Assembly: GCA_944390045.1 (NCBI GenBank)
Contig: CALXOO010000002.1
Span: 23,826 to 87,825, forward strand
From: an uncultured Spirochaetales bacterium
Lineage (GTDB): Bacteria; Spirochaetota; Spirochaetia; Sphaerochaetales; Sphaerochaetaceae
DNA: 64,000 bases
Direction: 5' to 3'
Positions 1 through 9,651 of this stretch are shown piece by piece (position 1 is the stretch's first letter; every line of letters begins with the position of its first letter). The position numbers were made by a program, and so were the translations under genes. Under the pieces are notes generated by a model. That model searched no databases. It was not told the DNA's origin and was given only the letters and a program-made list of their open reading frames with translations.

Positions 1-821
1 CCTCCGCACTTGAAGCCGACCCTGAGGCGCGACATCGAGACACTTGTCCTCCTGTCCCGGGCCATTTCCTCGGCTATCTGGGCAAGCAGCTGCCTGCCTG
101 CCTCGATCTCGTTCTCGACTTTCTGGCAGGTGAGGAATTTGACGCGTGACTCATCGACCTGTCCGACAAGTTCCCGGAATGACTCCGGTGTGTTGTTCTC
201 ACAGCCCAGAGAGAGCACCAGGACACCTCCGGCGTTGGGGTGGTGGACCAGGTCCGCCAGGATCTTCCTCGTGTTCTCGTGGTCGCCGCCGAGCTGCGAG
301 CAGCCAAAGGGATGCGTCCAGACGTGAACACCGTCCCTGACATCAAGGTTCTGGCTGGCCCATGCGGAGAGATTCTCTCCTATGCGGTTCACGCAGCCTA
401 CCGTCGGGATGATCCACAGCTCGTTGCGGATACCGATGTCCCCGTTTGACCTCTCATAGGCCTTGATTGTCGGAATCTTGTCCTTCCACCTGAGTTCGCG
501 CTCTGCGGCGAGGGCCAGATATTCGCCGGCCTTCTTCTCATTCCAGGTGTATTCGGCCTCCTCGCTGAGCAGTGTCCTGATATTGAAGGCATGCACATGC
601 GAGCCCTTCGGAATGTCCTGTGTGGCATAACCGATCGGATAGCCGTACTTGATCACCTTCTCCCCGCTGGCGATATCGACAAGAGCCATCTTGTGGCCGG
701 CCGGAAGATCAGTCACCAGGGTGTAGGTGACGCCATCCAGACAGATGATGTCACCCTTGAAAAGAGGCTCGATCGCAACCGCCACATTGTCGCGCGGGTT
801 GATCTTAATCAGTTTCTCCAT
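1..821 (-). CDS. uxaA: Altronate dehydratase UxaA (3' part cut by window edge)
   Basis: This enzyme dehydrates D-altronate to 2-keto-3-deoxygluconate in the cytoplasmic galacturonate pathway. About 273 of the roughly 490 residues usual for the family are present and the reading frame is open to base 1. Residues 1-95 look like the N-terminal SAF domain, followed by the dehydratase core with IGIRNELWIIPTVGCVNR, HPFGCSQLGGDHENT and LSLGCENN, whose Cys and His residues are typical of the metal-dependent family. The start at 821 has GGGGAG just upstream and lies 11 bases after the uxaB stop, so the two are co-transcribed from the promoter at 2457-2485. Confidence 0.9.
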   Translation of the reverse strand, partial: MEKLIKINPRDNVAVAIEPLFKGDIICLDGVTYTLVTDLPAGHKMALVDIASGEKVIKYGYPIGYATQDIPKGSHVHAFNIRTLLSEEAEYTWNEKKAGEYLALAAERELRWKDKIPTIKAYERSNGDIGIRNELWIIPTVGCVNRIGENLSAWASQNLDVRDGVHVWTHPFGCSQLGGDHENTRKILADLVHHPNAGGVLVLSLGCENNTPESFRELVGQVDESRVKFLTCQKVENEIEAGRQLLAQIAEEMARDRRTSVSMSRLRVGFKCG

Positions 822-832
822 TTGCTCTCCCC

Positions 833-2313
833 TCAGGCAAGTGTCTTGATGGCAGCTTCCATGCCCTCATCGAAGATCGTCTTCAGGTAGCCTTCCACGG
901 CGTCCTTCAGCCCGTCGATCGTGGTCAGGTCCATTCCCCACCAGTCAGTCCTGGTCAGGATTCCCTCAGCCAGGGCCCTGGCCTTGCAGCCATTGCATTT
1001 GTAGCTGGCCTTGTAGAGCTCTGTGAAGACCTCGAGGTACTCCCTGTTGTCCTTGATCAGGTACTTCTCGCCGTTCCTGTTTCCGACAAGGGCATCACCC
1101 TCGAACTGTGTGCCCTGATAGAAGGCGATGAGCGCGGCGATGGAGAGTGCCAGATGCTGCGGCAGTTTTCCGGTCTTTTTCACGTAACCCAGCACTGAGG
1201 GCAGGTCGCGGGTCTTGAACTTCGAGACGCTGTTGAGTGAGATGGACAGCAGGAGGTGCTCGATGTAAGGGTTTGCGAACCTTTCCAGCACATCTGCTGC
1301 ATACTGCTTGAGCTCTTCCACGTCGCCGTCCATAGAGGGAATGATCTCATTGAAGAGTCCGTTTCTCATGAAGGGACCGACCACAGGGCTCTTTACAGAG
1401 TCCTCAACCGTGTTGATGCCGCACAGATAGCTGGCAAGGGACATCATGGTGTGGGTGCCGTTGAGGATGCGGACTTTTCTTGTCCTGTAGAATGTCATGT
1501 CGTCGGTCCAGACGACGTTCAGTCCTGCCTTTGCCGTGGGCAGCTCATCCTCATATGTCTTCTTATGGCACTCGATGACCCACAGGAGGAAGATCTCGGC
1601 CGTGTCGATCAGATTGTCCTTGTAGCCGAGCTTCTCGCAGATGGCCTCGGCTTCAGCCCTCGGGTAGCCGGGTACGATCCTGTCGACGAGGCTGTTGCAG
1701 AAGTCGCAGGCGTTCTCGACCCAGTCGGTGAAGTCCTTTCCGAGCTTCCACTCCTCAGCATACTGGAGGACGATTCTCCTGAGGTTGTCACCGTTCTTGT
1801 CGATGAGCTCACAGGGGATCATGACGAGGCCCTTCTTCTCATCACCGTTGAAGGCCTTGTATCTGTTGTAGAGGAAGGCGCAGACCTTGCCGGGGAAGCT
1901 TACCTGGGGCCTGTCCTCAAGCTTGTCTCCCTCATGATAGGCGATTCCTGCCTCTGTCGTGTTGCTGATTATGAATCTCAGGTCTGGATTCTTGGCCTGT
2001 GCGATGAGGCCTCGTAGTCGGAGTAGGGGTTGATGCATCCGGCTACGGATGTGATCTGCCTGAACTCCTCGACAGGGCTGCCATTCTGGATGCCCCTGAG
2101 ACAGGTCGTATAGAGTCCCTTCTGGTCATTGATCATGTTTCCCATGCCATTGGCCAGGGGCTGGACCATCATGACGTTGCCGTTGAAGCCTCCCTTTTCG
2201 TTCAGATTGTCCACAATCCAGTCGACAAAGGCCCTGAGGAAGTTTCCCTCACCGAACTGAAGGACCTTGATCGGTCTGTCGACAGTCTTAACGCTTTCAA
2301 CAATGCTTTTCAT
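833..2313 (-). pseudogene. uxaB: Tagaturonate reductase (altronate oxidoreductase) UxaB, single-base frameshift
   Basis: UxaB reduces D-tagaturonate to D-altronate with NADH, the step before UxaA. The start at 2313 follows GGGAGGAGAAA. The N-terminal part carries the polyol-dehydrogenase nucleotide-binding signature VLQFGEGNFLRAF. The frame breaks at about 2008-2011: residues ending in NPYSDYEA continue in another frame as LIAQAKNPDLRFIISNTTEAG. Adding one base to the run of two Gs at 2008-2009 (+ strand) restores a 493-residue protein, close to the usual 480-490. Both halves are fully conserved up to the break, so it is either a recent mutation or a sequencing error in a short homopolymer. 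Confidence 0.88.
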
Positions 2314-2456
2314 TTTCTCCTCCCGTGTATGGATGAATATATGCAAAAGGCCGCTGTGGGGCCGGATGAACCGGAACAGATGGCGCCGGAAAGGCAAATG
2401 AGGCCTGAATGGCCAATATGGAACCTGTTTGTCGCGCCAAAATGAAACATGATTCC

Positions 2457-2485
2457 ACTTTAAACCCGCCCATGGCTATTGTCAA
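2457..2485 (-). promoter_or_regulatory. Sigma70-type promoter of uxaBA
   Basis: On the minus strand TTGACA (2480-2485) is separated by 17 bases from TAAAGT (2457-2462). This predicts transcription from about 2450 and an untranslated leader of about 135 bases before uxaB. The leader leaves room for an operator, but I could not define one. Confidence 0.7.
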
Positions 2486-2565
2486 CAAAATAGCACCTTC
2501 CGCAGCCCCCTGATGCACTCCGTTTTTGTACAATGTCTGATTTGCACAAAACCGGACAATTTTTG

Positions 2566-2594
2566 TTGCCAACCAACAGTGTCTGCCTTATAGT
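2566..2594 (+). promoter_or_regulatory. Leaderless promoter of the AraC-type regulator
   Basis: TTGCCA (2566-2571), a 17-base spacer, then TATAGT (2589-2594). Six bases (CTACCT) separate the -10 element from the ATG at 2601, so the transcript should start at or next to the start codon. There is no Shine-Dalgarno sequence. Confidence 0.7.
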
Positions 2595-2600
2595 CTACCT

Positions 2601-5600
2601 ATGGGAAGACGCATCGCATTCATTCTCGCCTCGATTCATGAGGGAACCTCGGTCCACATGTGGAACAGCTGCCTGTCATCTTTCAGAAGTGATGATGACG
2701 CGCTGATCTTCCTTCCCGGCGGACGCCTTGGCTACAGTACCAACGGGGAATACCTGAGGAATCATATCTACTCCCTTGTAGACAGCCGGAACATTGATGC
2801 CATCGTGGCCTGGTCAAGCTCACTCACAGGGCAGGCCAGTGCAGAGGAGGTGTCCTCCTTTCTGTCAGGCTACGGAAATCTTCCCATGGTCACTATCGGA
2901 CTCAAGGTGGCAGGACAGGTTCCCTGTGTGGACTTTGATGCCTACAGGGGCTTCTACTCCCTAGTCGTTCATATGATCAGGCGCCACGGTAAGAAGAGGA
3001 TTGTCTACATCAGAGGCCCTGAGAACCATGAGTCCAGCCAGATGCGCTACAGTGCCTACAAGGCGGCACTCGCCGATTGCGGCATCAGTTACGATCCCGA
3101 CCTTGTCTCCAGTCCTTTTCCCTGGGGAGAGGGCAGGGAGGCTGTCCGTGAGATAGTGGAGACCCGTGGTCTTGTGCCGTCCCTGGACTTCGACTGTGTG
3201 GTCTGTGCCTCAGATCTGATGATGGTCTCCGCGGTGCGCTATCTTGAGAAGCTGGGCGTGGGCATCCCCCAGCCGGTCGGTGTGGGCGGCTTCAACGACA
3301 GCGAGACCAACAAGCTGCTTTCGGTCTCTCCTACAACTGTGAGAATGCCGATTGACGGCATGGCCAAGACCGCACTGGAGAACATTGTCTCAATGCTGGA
3401 CGGCAGCCGGCCGTGCGGCGACATAAAGCTGGATGCGCCGCTTGTCATCCGGCGTTCCTGCGGTTGTCATGACTCATTCTCAGGGGAGGACGAGGCTGCG
3501 AAGGTCATCAGGGACGTTCCCTCATTCATCAGATGGGCAGTCGCATACAGCGACCAGAGACTGGGGCGTGATGATCTGGAATATGTAGTCGCATATGCGA
3601 TGAAGCTGCAGTCCCCCTCCCGTGTGGAGCGTGATACCTTCATCTCCCGTTTCGGTCTGATGTGCAGGATCTTCTTCATGCACAACGGTGAGGCGGATGA
3701 CCTGCTGGAGATATTCCACTGGTTCGCGACCCTCCTGCCGCTTTCTGACCAGACGCGTGACTTCTGTCTCAAGAGTCTTCCCGGTGTCATTCTCGATGTC
3801 TACTCACATGTGGTCGGTGAGAATGAGTTCCACAGACTTGAACAGACCGGCAGGACAAATGCCTTCAAGATGGAGCTGCTGGGTACCAGGAGCATGAAGT
3901 CGCTGGCTCAGGCAATCCGGCACCATCTGCCGTCGCTGGGCTTCAGGCAGGCCTATCTTGTAATGGACAGGGGAGAGCGGGGCAGAGTCCTAGTCGGAGG
4001 CTACAGCAGCATAGACGAGAATCTGGAAATGGAGGATTTCTGTGCTCCTGACCTGCTTCCGGTGCGCTATGACGCGCTTACCAGACGCGGCTTCTTCGTC
4101 GTCGAGCCTCTGATCAGCGGAAATGAGGCGGTAGGGTATATCTTCCTTGAGGTCGAGGCCGGCATGGAAGCTTCCCTCATTGAGGATGTGATGGCCTGCG
4201 TGTCATCGACACTCAAGGGTATCAGACTTCAGGAAGAGGCAAAGGAGGCCCAGGAGAGGGCGGAAGGCGCCGAGCGTACGATCAGCGAGTTCTATGCCAA
4301 TATCGCAGAGGGGCTGAGAGAGCCTCTCTCCTCGATCAGGAATGCCCTCAGCCTAGTGCCGGAGAGCGGAACGAGGGAGCTGGTGATCGACTGTGTGCTG
4401 AAGGCGGAGCACCTTCTGGACCTTGCCCTAATAGAGAAGGGTGAGGTGGAAGTGCACAAGACAATGTGTGACACGAAGGCCTTCTTCAGCGCCCTGACAT
4501 CACTTCACAGCTTCTCCACGGCAGCCATTCCTGAGGATCTTCCTGCCATGTATACGGACCGCACCCTGCTGGACCAGAGTCTGGAGATTCTCTGTTCGCT
4601 TGCCTTACAGGATGGTGAGACCGGCGGTGTGGATCTTTCAGTCGCAGTCACTCCGAACGCGCTCAGCATTTCGGTCGGTGTCGCCAACTGGCATCCTGTG
4701 CTGATAAAGAACGATCCTTCCCTGCAGCTTGCCGAGCAGACTGTGATGCTCCTGTCAGGTTCCTTCCATTTCAAGGACCACTCGATCATGATCTCAATCC
4801 CATGGACCAGCCTGTCCGGTCCTGAGGCCCAGGGAGGTTTCGGAACCCTCCTCTTCATCAGGTCAGGCAGCGCGGACCTGCCTTCCTGCCTGTCATCATT
4901 CAGCCGTGTGGAGATAATGGATGCCTCTGTGTTCTCGGGTTCCTTCTCCATCCCTGACGGTGTCACTCAGCTGGCCTATGACGCCTCCCGGGATGACGGC
5001 AGCGGAAAGGTCGCGCTCAACCTGCTGCGTGTTCATCAGGATACGAAGTCCCTTCCGTTCCTCTGTTTCAATCCGCCTGCATACGGACCTGATCTCTGGT
5101 CCAGTCTCTTCTCCGGCTCACCGGCAGGCCAGAGGGAGTCGAGCGCCGACATCCTCTGTTCCGGTGACTGTCCGGCTGGAATCGAGCGGCTCGACGCCTT
5201 CGGGCACAGGGTAGTTTTCCAGACCTTCGGGCAGATGATGGAGTCCATCTCCGCCACGCCGTCGCTGATCATCATTGACAGCTGCCGCAGGGACCAGCTT
5301 GAGGCGCTGAGGCGCTCCCGGCTCACGAATCAGACTCCGGTCCTGATAGTCAAGGATCACTTCGCGGAAGGAGAGATAGAGGAGGTGGTGTCGCTTCCCA
5401 ATATTCTCGTCTGCAACAGCTGCATCTGTCAGTCAGATGAGTTCATGTCGCGTCTGGTCGGAATCTTCGCCGGAGGACAGATACTGCCGCCGCTGACCGG
5501 AGCGCTGGTCAAGAAGGCGATCGTATATCTGAACAATAAGGCACGCAGCCAGATAAGCCGCTGGCAGATAGCGGACAGCGTCAACATTTCCGAGGACTAT

Positions 5601-5807
5601 CTGACTAGGATCTTCAAGAAGGAGATGGGAATCTCGCCCTGGGATTATCTGAACAGATACCGCATCCAGCTTGCCAGCGAGATGCTCAAGACCTCAGGCA
5701 AGACGATCAACGAGATAGCCAATGAGATAGGCTTTCAGGATCAGGCCTACTTCTGCCGGGTGTTCAAGAAGATTGTGGGAGTGGCTCCGGGAAAGCTGCG
5801 GAAGTAG
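2601..5807 (+). CDS. Large sensor-regulator: LacI-type sugar sensor, degenerate kinase core, AraC DNA-binding domain
   Basis: A 1068-residue transcription factor, probably controlling the pectin block on both sides. Residues 1-290 resemble the periplasmic-binding-protein fold of LacI/XylR regulators and end in the typical RRSCGC. Residues about 440-540 look GAF-like. A coiled coil follows (QEEAKEAQERAEGAE), leading into a helix resembling a histidine-kinase dimerisation helix (EFYANIAEGLREPLSSIRNAL) but with no phosphorylatable His. Residues 600-740 could be a degenerate ATPase domain and about 885-960 a receiver-like domain. Residues 968-1068 are a convincing AraC helix-turn-helix pair (IADSVNISEDYLTRIFKK; INEIANEIGFQDQAYFCRVFKK). 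No signal peptide or membrane segment is visible, so it should sense a cytoplasmic sugar. The central domain calls are inference. Confidence 0.82.
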   Translation: MGRRIAFILASIHEGTSVHMWNSCLSSFRSDDDALIFLPGGRLGYSTNGEYLRNHIYSLVDSRNIDAIVAWSSSLTGQASAEEVSSFLSGYGNLPMVTIGLKVAGQVPCVDFDAYRGFYSLVVHMIRRHGKKRIVYIRGPENHESSQMRYSAYKAALADCGISYDPDLVSSPFPWGEGREAVREIVETRGLVPSLDFDCVVCASDLMMVSAVRYLEKLGVGIPQPVGVGGFNDSETNKLLSVSPTTVRMPIDGMAKTALENIVSMLDGSRPCGDIKLDAPLVIRRSCGCHDSFSGEDEAAKVIRDVPSFIRWAVAYSDQRLGRDDLEYVVAYAMKLQSPSRVERDTFISRFGLMCRIFFMHNGEADDLLEIFHWFATLLPLSDQTRDFCLKSLPGVILDVYSHVVGENEFHRLEQTGRTNAFKMELLGTRSMKSLAQAIRHHLPSLGFRQAYLVMDRGERGRVLVGGYSSIDENLEMEDFCAPDLLPVRYDALTRRGFFVVEPLISGNEAVGYIFLEVEAGMEASLIEDVMACVSSTLKGIRLQEEAKEAQERAEGAERTISEFYANIAEGLREPLSSIRNALSLVPESGTRELVIDCVLKAEHLLDLALIEKGEVEVHKTMCDTKAFFSALTSLHSFSTAAIPEDLPAMYTDRTLLDQSLEILCSLALQDGETGGVDLSVAVTPNALSISVGVANWHPVLIKNDPSLQLAEQTVMLLSGSFHFKDHSIMISIPWTSLSGPEAQGGFGTLLFIRSGSADLPSCLSSFSRVEIMDASVFSGSFSIPDGVTQLAYDASRDDGSGKVALNLLRVHQDTKSLPFLCFNPPAYGPDLWSSLFSGSPAGQRESSADILCSGDCPAGIERLDAFGHRVVFQTFGQMMESISATPSLIIIDSCRRDQLEALRRSRLTNQTPVLIVKDHFAEGEIEEVVSLPNILVCNSCICQSDEFMSRLVGIFAGGQILPPLTGALVKKAIVYLNNKARSQISRWQIADSVNISEDYLTRIFKKEMGISPWDYLNRYRIQLASEMLKTSGKTINEIANEIGFQDQAYFCRVFKKIVGVAPGKLRK

Positions 5808-5841
5808 GGCCTGAGTGTACGTTTTTGTACAGTCACGGCCC
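5807..5841. repeat. Nested inverted repeat after the regulator gene
   Basis: GGGCC (5807-5811) and GGCCC (5837-5841) flank an inner inverted repeat GTAC-GTTTTT-GTAC (5817-5830). It begins on the last base of the regulator gene. It could be a terminator-like hairpin or an operator. TTTTTGTACA also occurs upstream of the regulator around 2523-2532, which favours a shared protein-binding site. Confidence 0.4.
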
Positions 5842-5931
5842 TGGAGCGCGCCTTTCAGAAGTCTGAATTTTACAATTTCCTGCAAGGATTGTTTCCAAAA
5901 GCCACCACATACTTTTTACACGAGGTGGAAA

Positions 5932-6999
5932 ATGACTAACAAGCAGAATGTGAAAACACCTGCATCTGACAAGGAGACAAAGGGCTCGAAAAAGCCTGCG
6001 TGGATCCTGGATTTCGCCAGGAAGCACAATGTCGAACCTTCCAGAGTCAAGGTCGTCAAGAGTGTGGATGGAAGCGAGTTGCTGATGATCAAGCCAAGTC
6101 TCGGACGCGAGATCGCACGTCATAAGGACGTGTACCTGCTGCTCCTCATTCCTTTCGTGTTCTACATTGTCTTCAAGTATGTGCCGATCTTCAACGCACA
6201 GATCGCATTCAAGGACTTCAGGGCCCGCGACGGTGTCCTCGGCTCGGCCTGGGTCGGAATGAAGAACTTCCAGGATTTCTTTAACAGCTTCTATTTCTGG
6301 GAACTGCTGAGAAACACTCTGTTCTATTCATTCGGAAAGATCATCATCAGCCTGCCGGTTTCCATCATACTGTCGATTGCCATTTATGAGTGCACCCACT
6401 ACGCTCTGAGAAAGACAGTGCAGACACTGGCCTATCTTCCTCACTTCCTGTCCTGGGTCATCATGTACGGTGTCCTCTTTGCCCTGCTGAGCCCCTCAAG
6501 CGGCATCATCAATGATATAATCAAGCTCTTCGGCGGCACTCCGATAGACTTCCTTTCTTCAGTGCGTGCCTTCCCCTGGGTCGTCCTGCTTTCGGATGCC
6601 TGGAAGGAGATGGGCTGGTCCGCGATCATATTCATCGCCGCCCTCATGAACATTGACGTCTCCCTCTTCGAGGCCGCCATGGTAGAGGGTGCCAACAGCT
6701 GGCAGCGCGTCAGATACATCACGCTCCCGTCCATCAAGCCGGTCATCGTCACAGTGCTCCTGCTGAAGATCGGAACGATCCTTGATGCCGGATTCAACCA
6801 GATGTACATGCTGTATTCCCCTCAGGTCTACTCAGTCGCAGACATCATCGACACCTGGGTTTACAGACAGGGACTGCTGAACTTCCAGTTCGGCCTTGCA
6901 ACGGCCGTCGGCCTCTTCAAGGGCGTCATCGGCATGGTCCTGGTGCTTGTCTCCAACAAGCTTGTCTCGAAATTCAGTGAAGGTTCTTCACTCTTCTAA
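5932..6999 (+). CDS. CUT1 sugar ABC transporter permease (LplB/YteP type)
   Basis: A 355-residue inner-membrane subunit of a carbohydrate importer. About 75 polar residues precede the first membrane helix (LLLLIPFVFYIVFKYVP); six helices are visible in all. The cytoplasmic coupling loop is EAAMVEGANSWQRVRYITLP near residue 247, the EAA motif that contacts the ATPase. The start at 5932 is chosen over upstream in-frame codons because GAGGTGG precedes it. It is the first gene of a permease-permease-binding protein-GH105 operon laid out like the Bacillus rhamnogalacturonan system (yteP, ytcP, ytcQ, yteR). No ATPase is encoded here, so a shared MsmX/UgpC-type ATPase elsewhere is implied. Confidence 0.9.
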   Translation: MTNKQNVKTPASDKETKGSKKPAWILDFARKHNVEPSRVKVVKSVDGSELLMIKPSLGREIARHKDVYLLLLIPFVFYIVFKYVPIFNAQIAFKDFRARDGVLGSAWVGMKNFQDFFNSFYFWELLRNTLFYSFGKIIISLPVSIILSIAIYECTHYALRKTVQTLAYLPHFLSWVIMYGVLFALLSPSSGIINDIIKLFGGTPIDFLSSVRAFPWVVLLSDAWKEMGWSAIIFIAALMNIDVSLFEAAMVEGANSWQRVRYITLPSIKPVIVTVLLLKIGTILDAGFNQMYMLYSPQVYSVADIIDTWVYRQGLLNFQFGLATAVGLFKGVIGMVLVLVSNKLVSKFSEGSSLF

Positions 7000-7015
7000 G
7001 GCTGGGGGTACTACA

Positions 7016-7954
7016 ATGGCTGAAACAGCAAAAGTCAAAAAGCAGAAAGTGCATCTCAAGCCGCAGATGCAGAACAAGGCCGTACGCCCGACCCGTGCGG
7101 ACAGGATATTCCAGATCTGTGTTGACGTCTTCATGGTCGTCATGCTGATCATCATTCTCGTGCCGCTCTGGTCGACAGTCACGCTGTCCTTCCGTCCCAA
7201 CACGTATATCGGAAGCTATCTCGAGGGCATGTTCCTCCCGCCCTGGGACTGGTCGATTGATGCCTACAAGGCCCTGCTCGGAAACAACGGCTTCCTCATG
7301 GCCTTCTCGAACAGCATCAAGATCCTCATCGGAGGCGTCATCTGTGCCCTGATCCTGACGATCCCTCTTGCCTATGTCATGAGCGTCAAGAGCCTGCCGG
7401 GAAGAAAGGCACTGACCACAATCGTCCTCATCCCGTACATCTTTGATGTCGGAATGATCCCGGCCTACCTCCTGGTGCAGAACATCGGACTGATGAACCA
7501 TCTGGCCGCAGTCTTCCTGCCCGGAGCGATCTCGACTTACAACGTCATCATCATGCGCCAGTTCTTTGACGGCATCCCGGGTGAGCTGAAGGAAAGCGCG
7601 AGAATCGACGGCTGCAGCGAGGTCCAGATCCTGATGAGGATAGTCATGCCGCTGTCAAAGGCAATCGTCATGACAATAGGTCTCTACTACGGCGTGTCGT
7701 TCTGGAACAACTTCTTCAACGCCATGCTGTACATCCAGGACAGCAACCTCAACCCGCTGCCGATCCTGCTCAGGAACATCCTGATGGCCGCAGGCATGAA
7801 TGAGTATGTCGAGGTCAGCGCCTTCGGCAACGCCCCGATCGAGGCAATCAAGGCCGCATCGGTCTTCATGAGTGCAATCCCGATGGTTATCGCTTACCCG
7901 TTCATCCAGAAGTACTTCACAAAGGGTACGATGGTTGGCGCGGTCAAGGGCTGA
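7016..7954 (+). CDS. CUT1 sugar ABC transporter permease (MalG/YtcP type)
   Basis: The second permease of the oligosaccharide importer, 312 residues. A lysine-rich N-terminus precedes six membrane helices beginning at FMVVMLIIILVPLWSTVTL. The EAA coupling loop is ESARIDGCSEVQILMRIVMP. GGGGGT precedes the ATG at 7016, which lies 16 bases after the first permease's stop. The pair would form the heterodimeric channel receiving substrate from the lipoprotein encoded at 8007. Confidence 0.9.
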   Translation: MAETAKVKKQKVHLKPQMQNKAVRPTRADRIFQICVDVFMVVMLIIILVPLWSTVTLSFRPNTYIGSYLEGMFLPPWDWSIDAYKALLGNNGFLMAFSNSIKILIGGVICALILTIPLAYVMSVKSLPGRKALTTIVLIPYIFDVGMIPAYLLVQNIGLMNHLAAVFLPGAISTYNVIIMRQFFDGIPGELKESARIDGCSEVQILMRIVMPLSKAIVMTIGLYYGVSFWNNFFNAMLYIQDSNLNPLPILLRNILMAAGMNEYVEVSAFGNAPIEAIKAASVFMSAIPMVIAYPFIQKYFTKGTMVGAVKG

Positions 7955-8006
7955 TCATGTCGCTAGTGAAAAAGGAAATCTTTCCATATATCAATTGGAG
8001 GTAAAA

Positions 8007-9584
8007 ATGAAGAAACTCATCTCGATCCTTCTCGTCGCACTGCTTTCCTGCGCGTTTGTATTCGCAAACGGCGGCAGCGAGGCGACATCAGGACCCGTAA
8101 CGAATGCAGACGGTACAGTCACCATTGAACTCTGGTATGGTGCCGCCATCACAGAGGCCGGACCGATTCCAGACGACTGGATCGGCTATGACATCCTCCG
8201 CGAGGAGCATGGAATTGACCTCAGACTCTCCGTCCTCCCCTCAAACGAGAGTGACCAGGATGTCAGAATCCAGGCAGCTGCCGCAGGCAACAGCCTTCCT
8301 GACCTCTTCATGGTCTCCCGCCCCGTCCTCACGAGACTTGTGGACCAGGGCCTTGTCGCTCCGGTTGACGACTACTACCAGCTGATGCCCAACCGCACAG
8401 CCCAGCAGTATGACGCCGACTCAATCGCGATGACGACAATCGACGGACACAGCTATGGCTTCGCTTCCCCCGGCTCAGTTGCCAAGAACGAAGGTCTCCT
8501 GATCAGGAAGGACTGGCTTGACAACCTCGGACTCGAGGTCCCGACAAACCTTGACGAGCTGATGGACGTGATGAGAGCCTTCACATATGATGACCCGGAC
8601 GGAAACGGAAAGAATGACACCTGGGGCTACGGTGCCTACGTCGAGTCAGACGCCACGCTCAAGGGCTATCCCGGGGCCAGGCTCTTCCCGATCCTCGGTG
8701 CCTTCGGCGTTGACGGCCTGTGGTGCTTCGAGGAGGAGAACCTCGGACTGAACGTCTACAAGCCCGCTTTCTATGATGCCATGGTCTACATCCGCCAGAT
8801 GTGCACAGAGGGTGTCATGGATCCCAACTGGCTGACATATAAGAAGGATGACTTCCGCGCTGCCTGGAAGCAGGGCAAGTTCGGAATCATGAAGGAGCAG
8901 AATGCCGCATACGCCGCCGAGGCCAACTATGCACCATTCGACGCCAACTTCCCGGATGGAGAGTGGATTGTCATCGATCCTCCCACAGGACCGGAAGGCT
9001 ATGCTTCTGTCGGTGCCTATGACCAGAACTACAGAATCTACGCAATGAGCCAGGATGCCGCAGACGAGGGCAAGGCCGAGAAGATCTGTGAGCTGCTGGA
9101 GTGGATGAGCTCCGATGAAGGCTACTTCCTCTGCGGATGGGGTCAGGAGGGTGTCAACTACGTCCTGGACGATAACGGTGTCCCTGTTTCCGGCGATCTT
9201 GGCGACAATGCCTTCTCCGGACCTGACGGACAGGTCTACACCCAGCTGAGGAACATGGTCTTCTACAACAGCGACACAGAGCTGGCCAGCCGCTACCCGA
9301 CCTATACCACGGCAGTCAGCGGTAAGACGATGTCCGCACTCACGACGCTGCGCGAGATGCAGTCCAAGTACTGGACTCCCGCAATCGGAAGCGGCCAGAT
9401 GCCGACCCCGAACGCCGATGTCCAGCGCTATTACGAGCAGTCTCTGGCAGAGTTCCTGTCCGGACAGAGGGCCCTCACTCCGGAGAACTGGCAGGCCTTC
9501 CTCGATCAGTTCAACGCGATTGGCGGAGCCGCCTGGAACCAGCAGGGCATTGACTACGCGAGAGAGAACGGACTTGTCCGCTGA
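8007..9584 (+). CDS. Extracellular oligosaccharide-binding protein (YtcQ/LipO type)
   Basis: The 525-residue binding protein of the CUT1 importer. GGAGGT lies directly upstream of the ATG at 8007. The signal sequence is MKKLISILLVALLSCAFVF; LLSC could be a lipobox, or cleavage could occur at FVFA before NGGSEA, so lipid anchoring is uncertain. The mature protein is long, as in type-1 proteins that bind oligosaccharides, with many aromatic residues and an acidic DDPDGNGKND segment resembling a calcium-binding loop. From the neighbouring GH105 enzyme the ligand is probably an unsaturated galacturonate or rhamnogalacturonan oligosaccharide. Confidence 0.87.
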   Translation: MKKLISILLVALLSCAFVFANGGSEATSGPVTNADGTVTIELWYGAAITEAGPIPDDWIGYDILREEHGIDLRLSVLPSNESDQDVRIQAAAAGNSLPDLFMVSRPVLTRLVDQGLVAPVDDYYQLMPNRTAQQYDADSIAMTTIDGHSYGFASPGSVAKNEGLLIRKDWLDNLGLEVPTNLDELMDVMRAFTYDDPDGNGKNDTWGYGAYVESDATLKGYPGARLFPILGAFGVDGLWCFEEENLGLNVYKPAFYDAMVYIRQMCTEGVMDPNWLTYKKDDFRAAWKQGKFGIMKEQNAAYAAEANYAPFDANFPDGEWIVIDPPTGPEGYASVGAYDQNYRIYAMSQDAADEGKAEKICELLEWMSSDEGYFLCGWGQEGVNYVLDDNGVPVSGDLGDNAFSGPDGQVYTQLRNMVFYNSDTELASRYPTYTTAVSGKTMSALTTLREMQSKYWTPAIGSGQMPTPNADVQRYYEQSLAEFLSGQRALTPENWQAFLDQFNAIGGAAWNQQGIDYARENGLVR

Positions 9585-9651
9585 GACTCTTTTTCAAATC
9601 ACGGATGGCCGGCGGTTGACGTCGGCCATTTGATTATGAGGTAATAACAAT

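Noticed and set aside
1256..2017. 253-codon frame opposite uxaB
   Set aside because: It runs opposite a conserved dehydrogenase and has no recognisable features.
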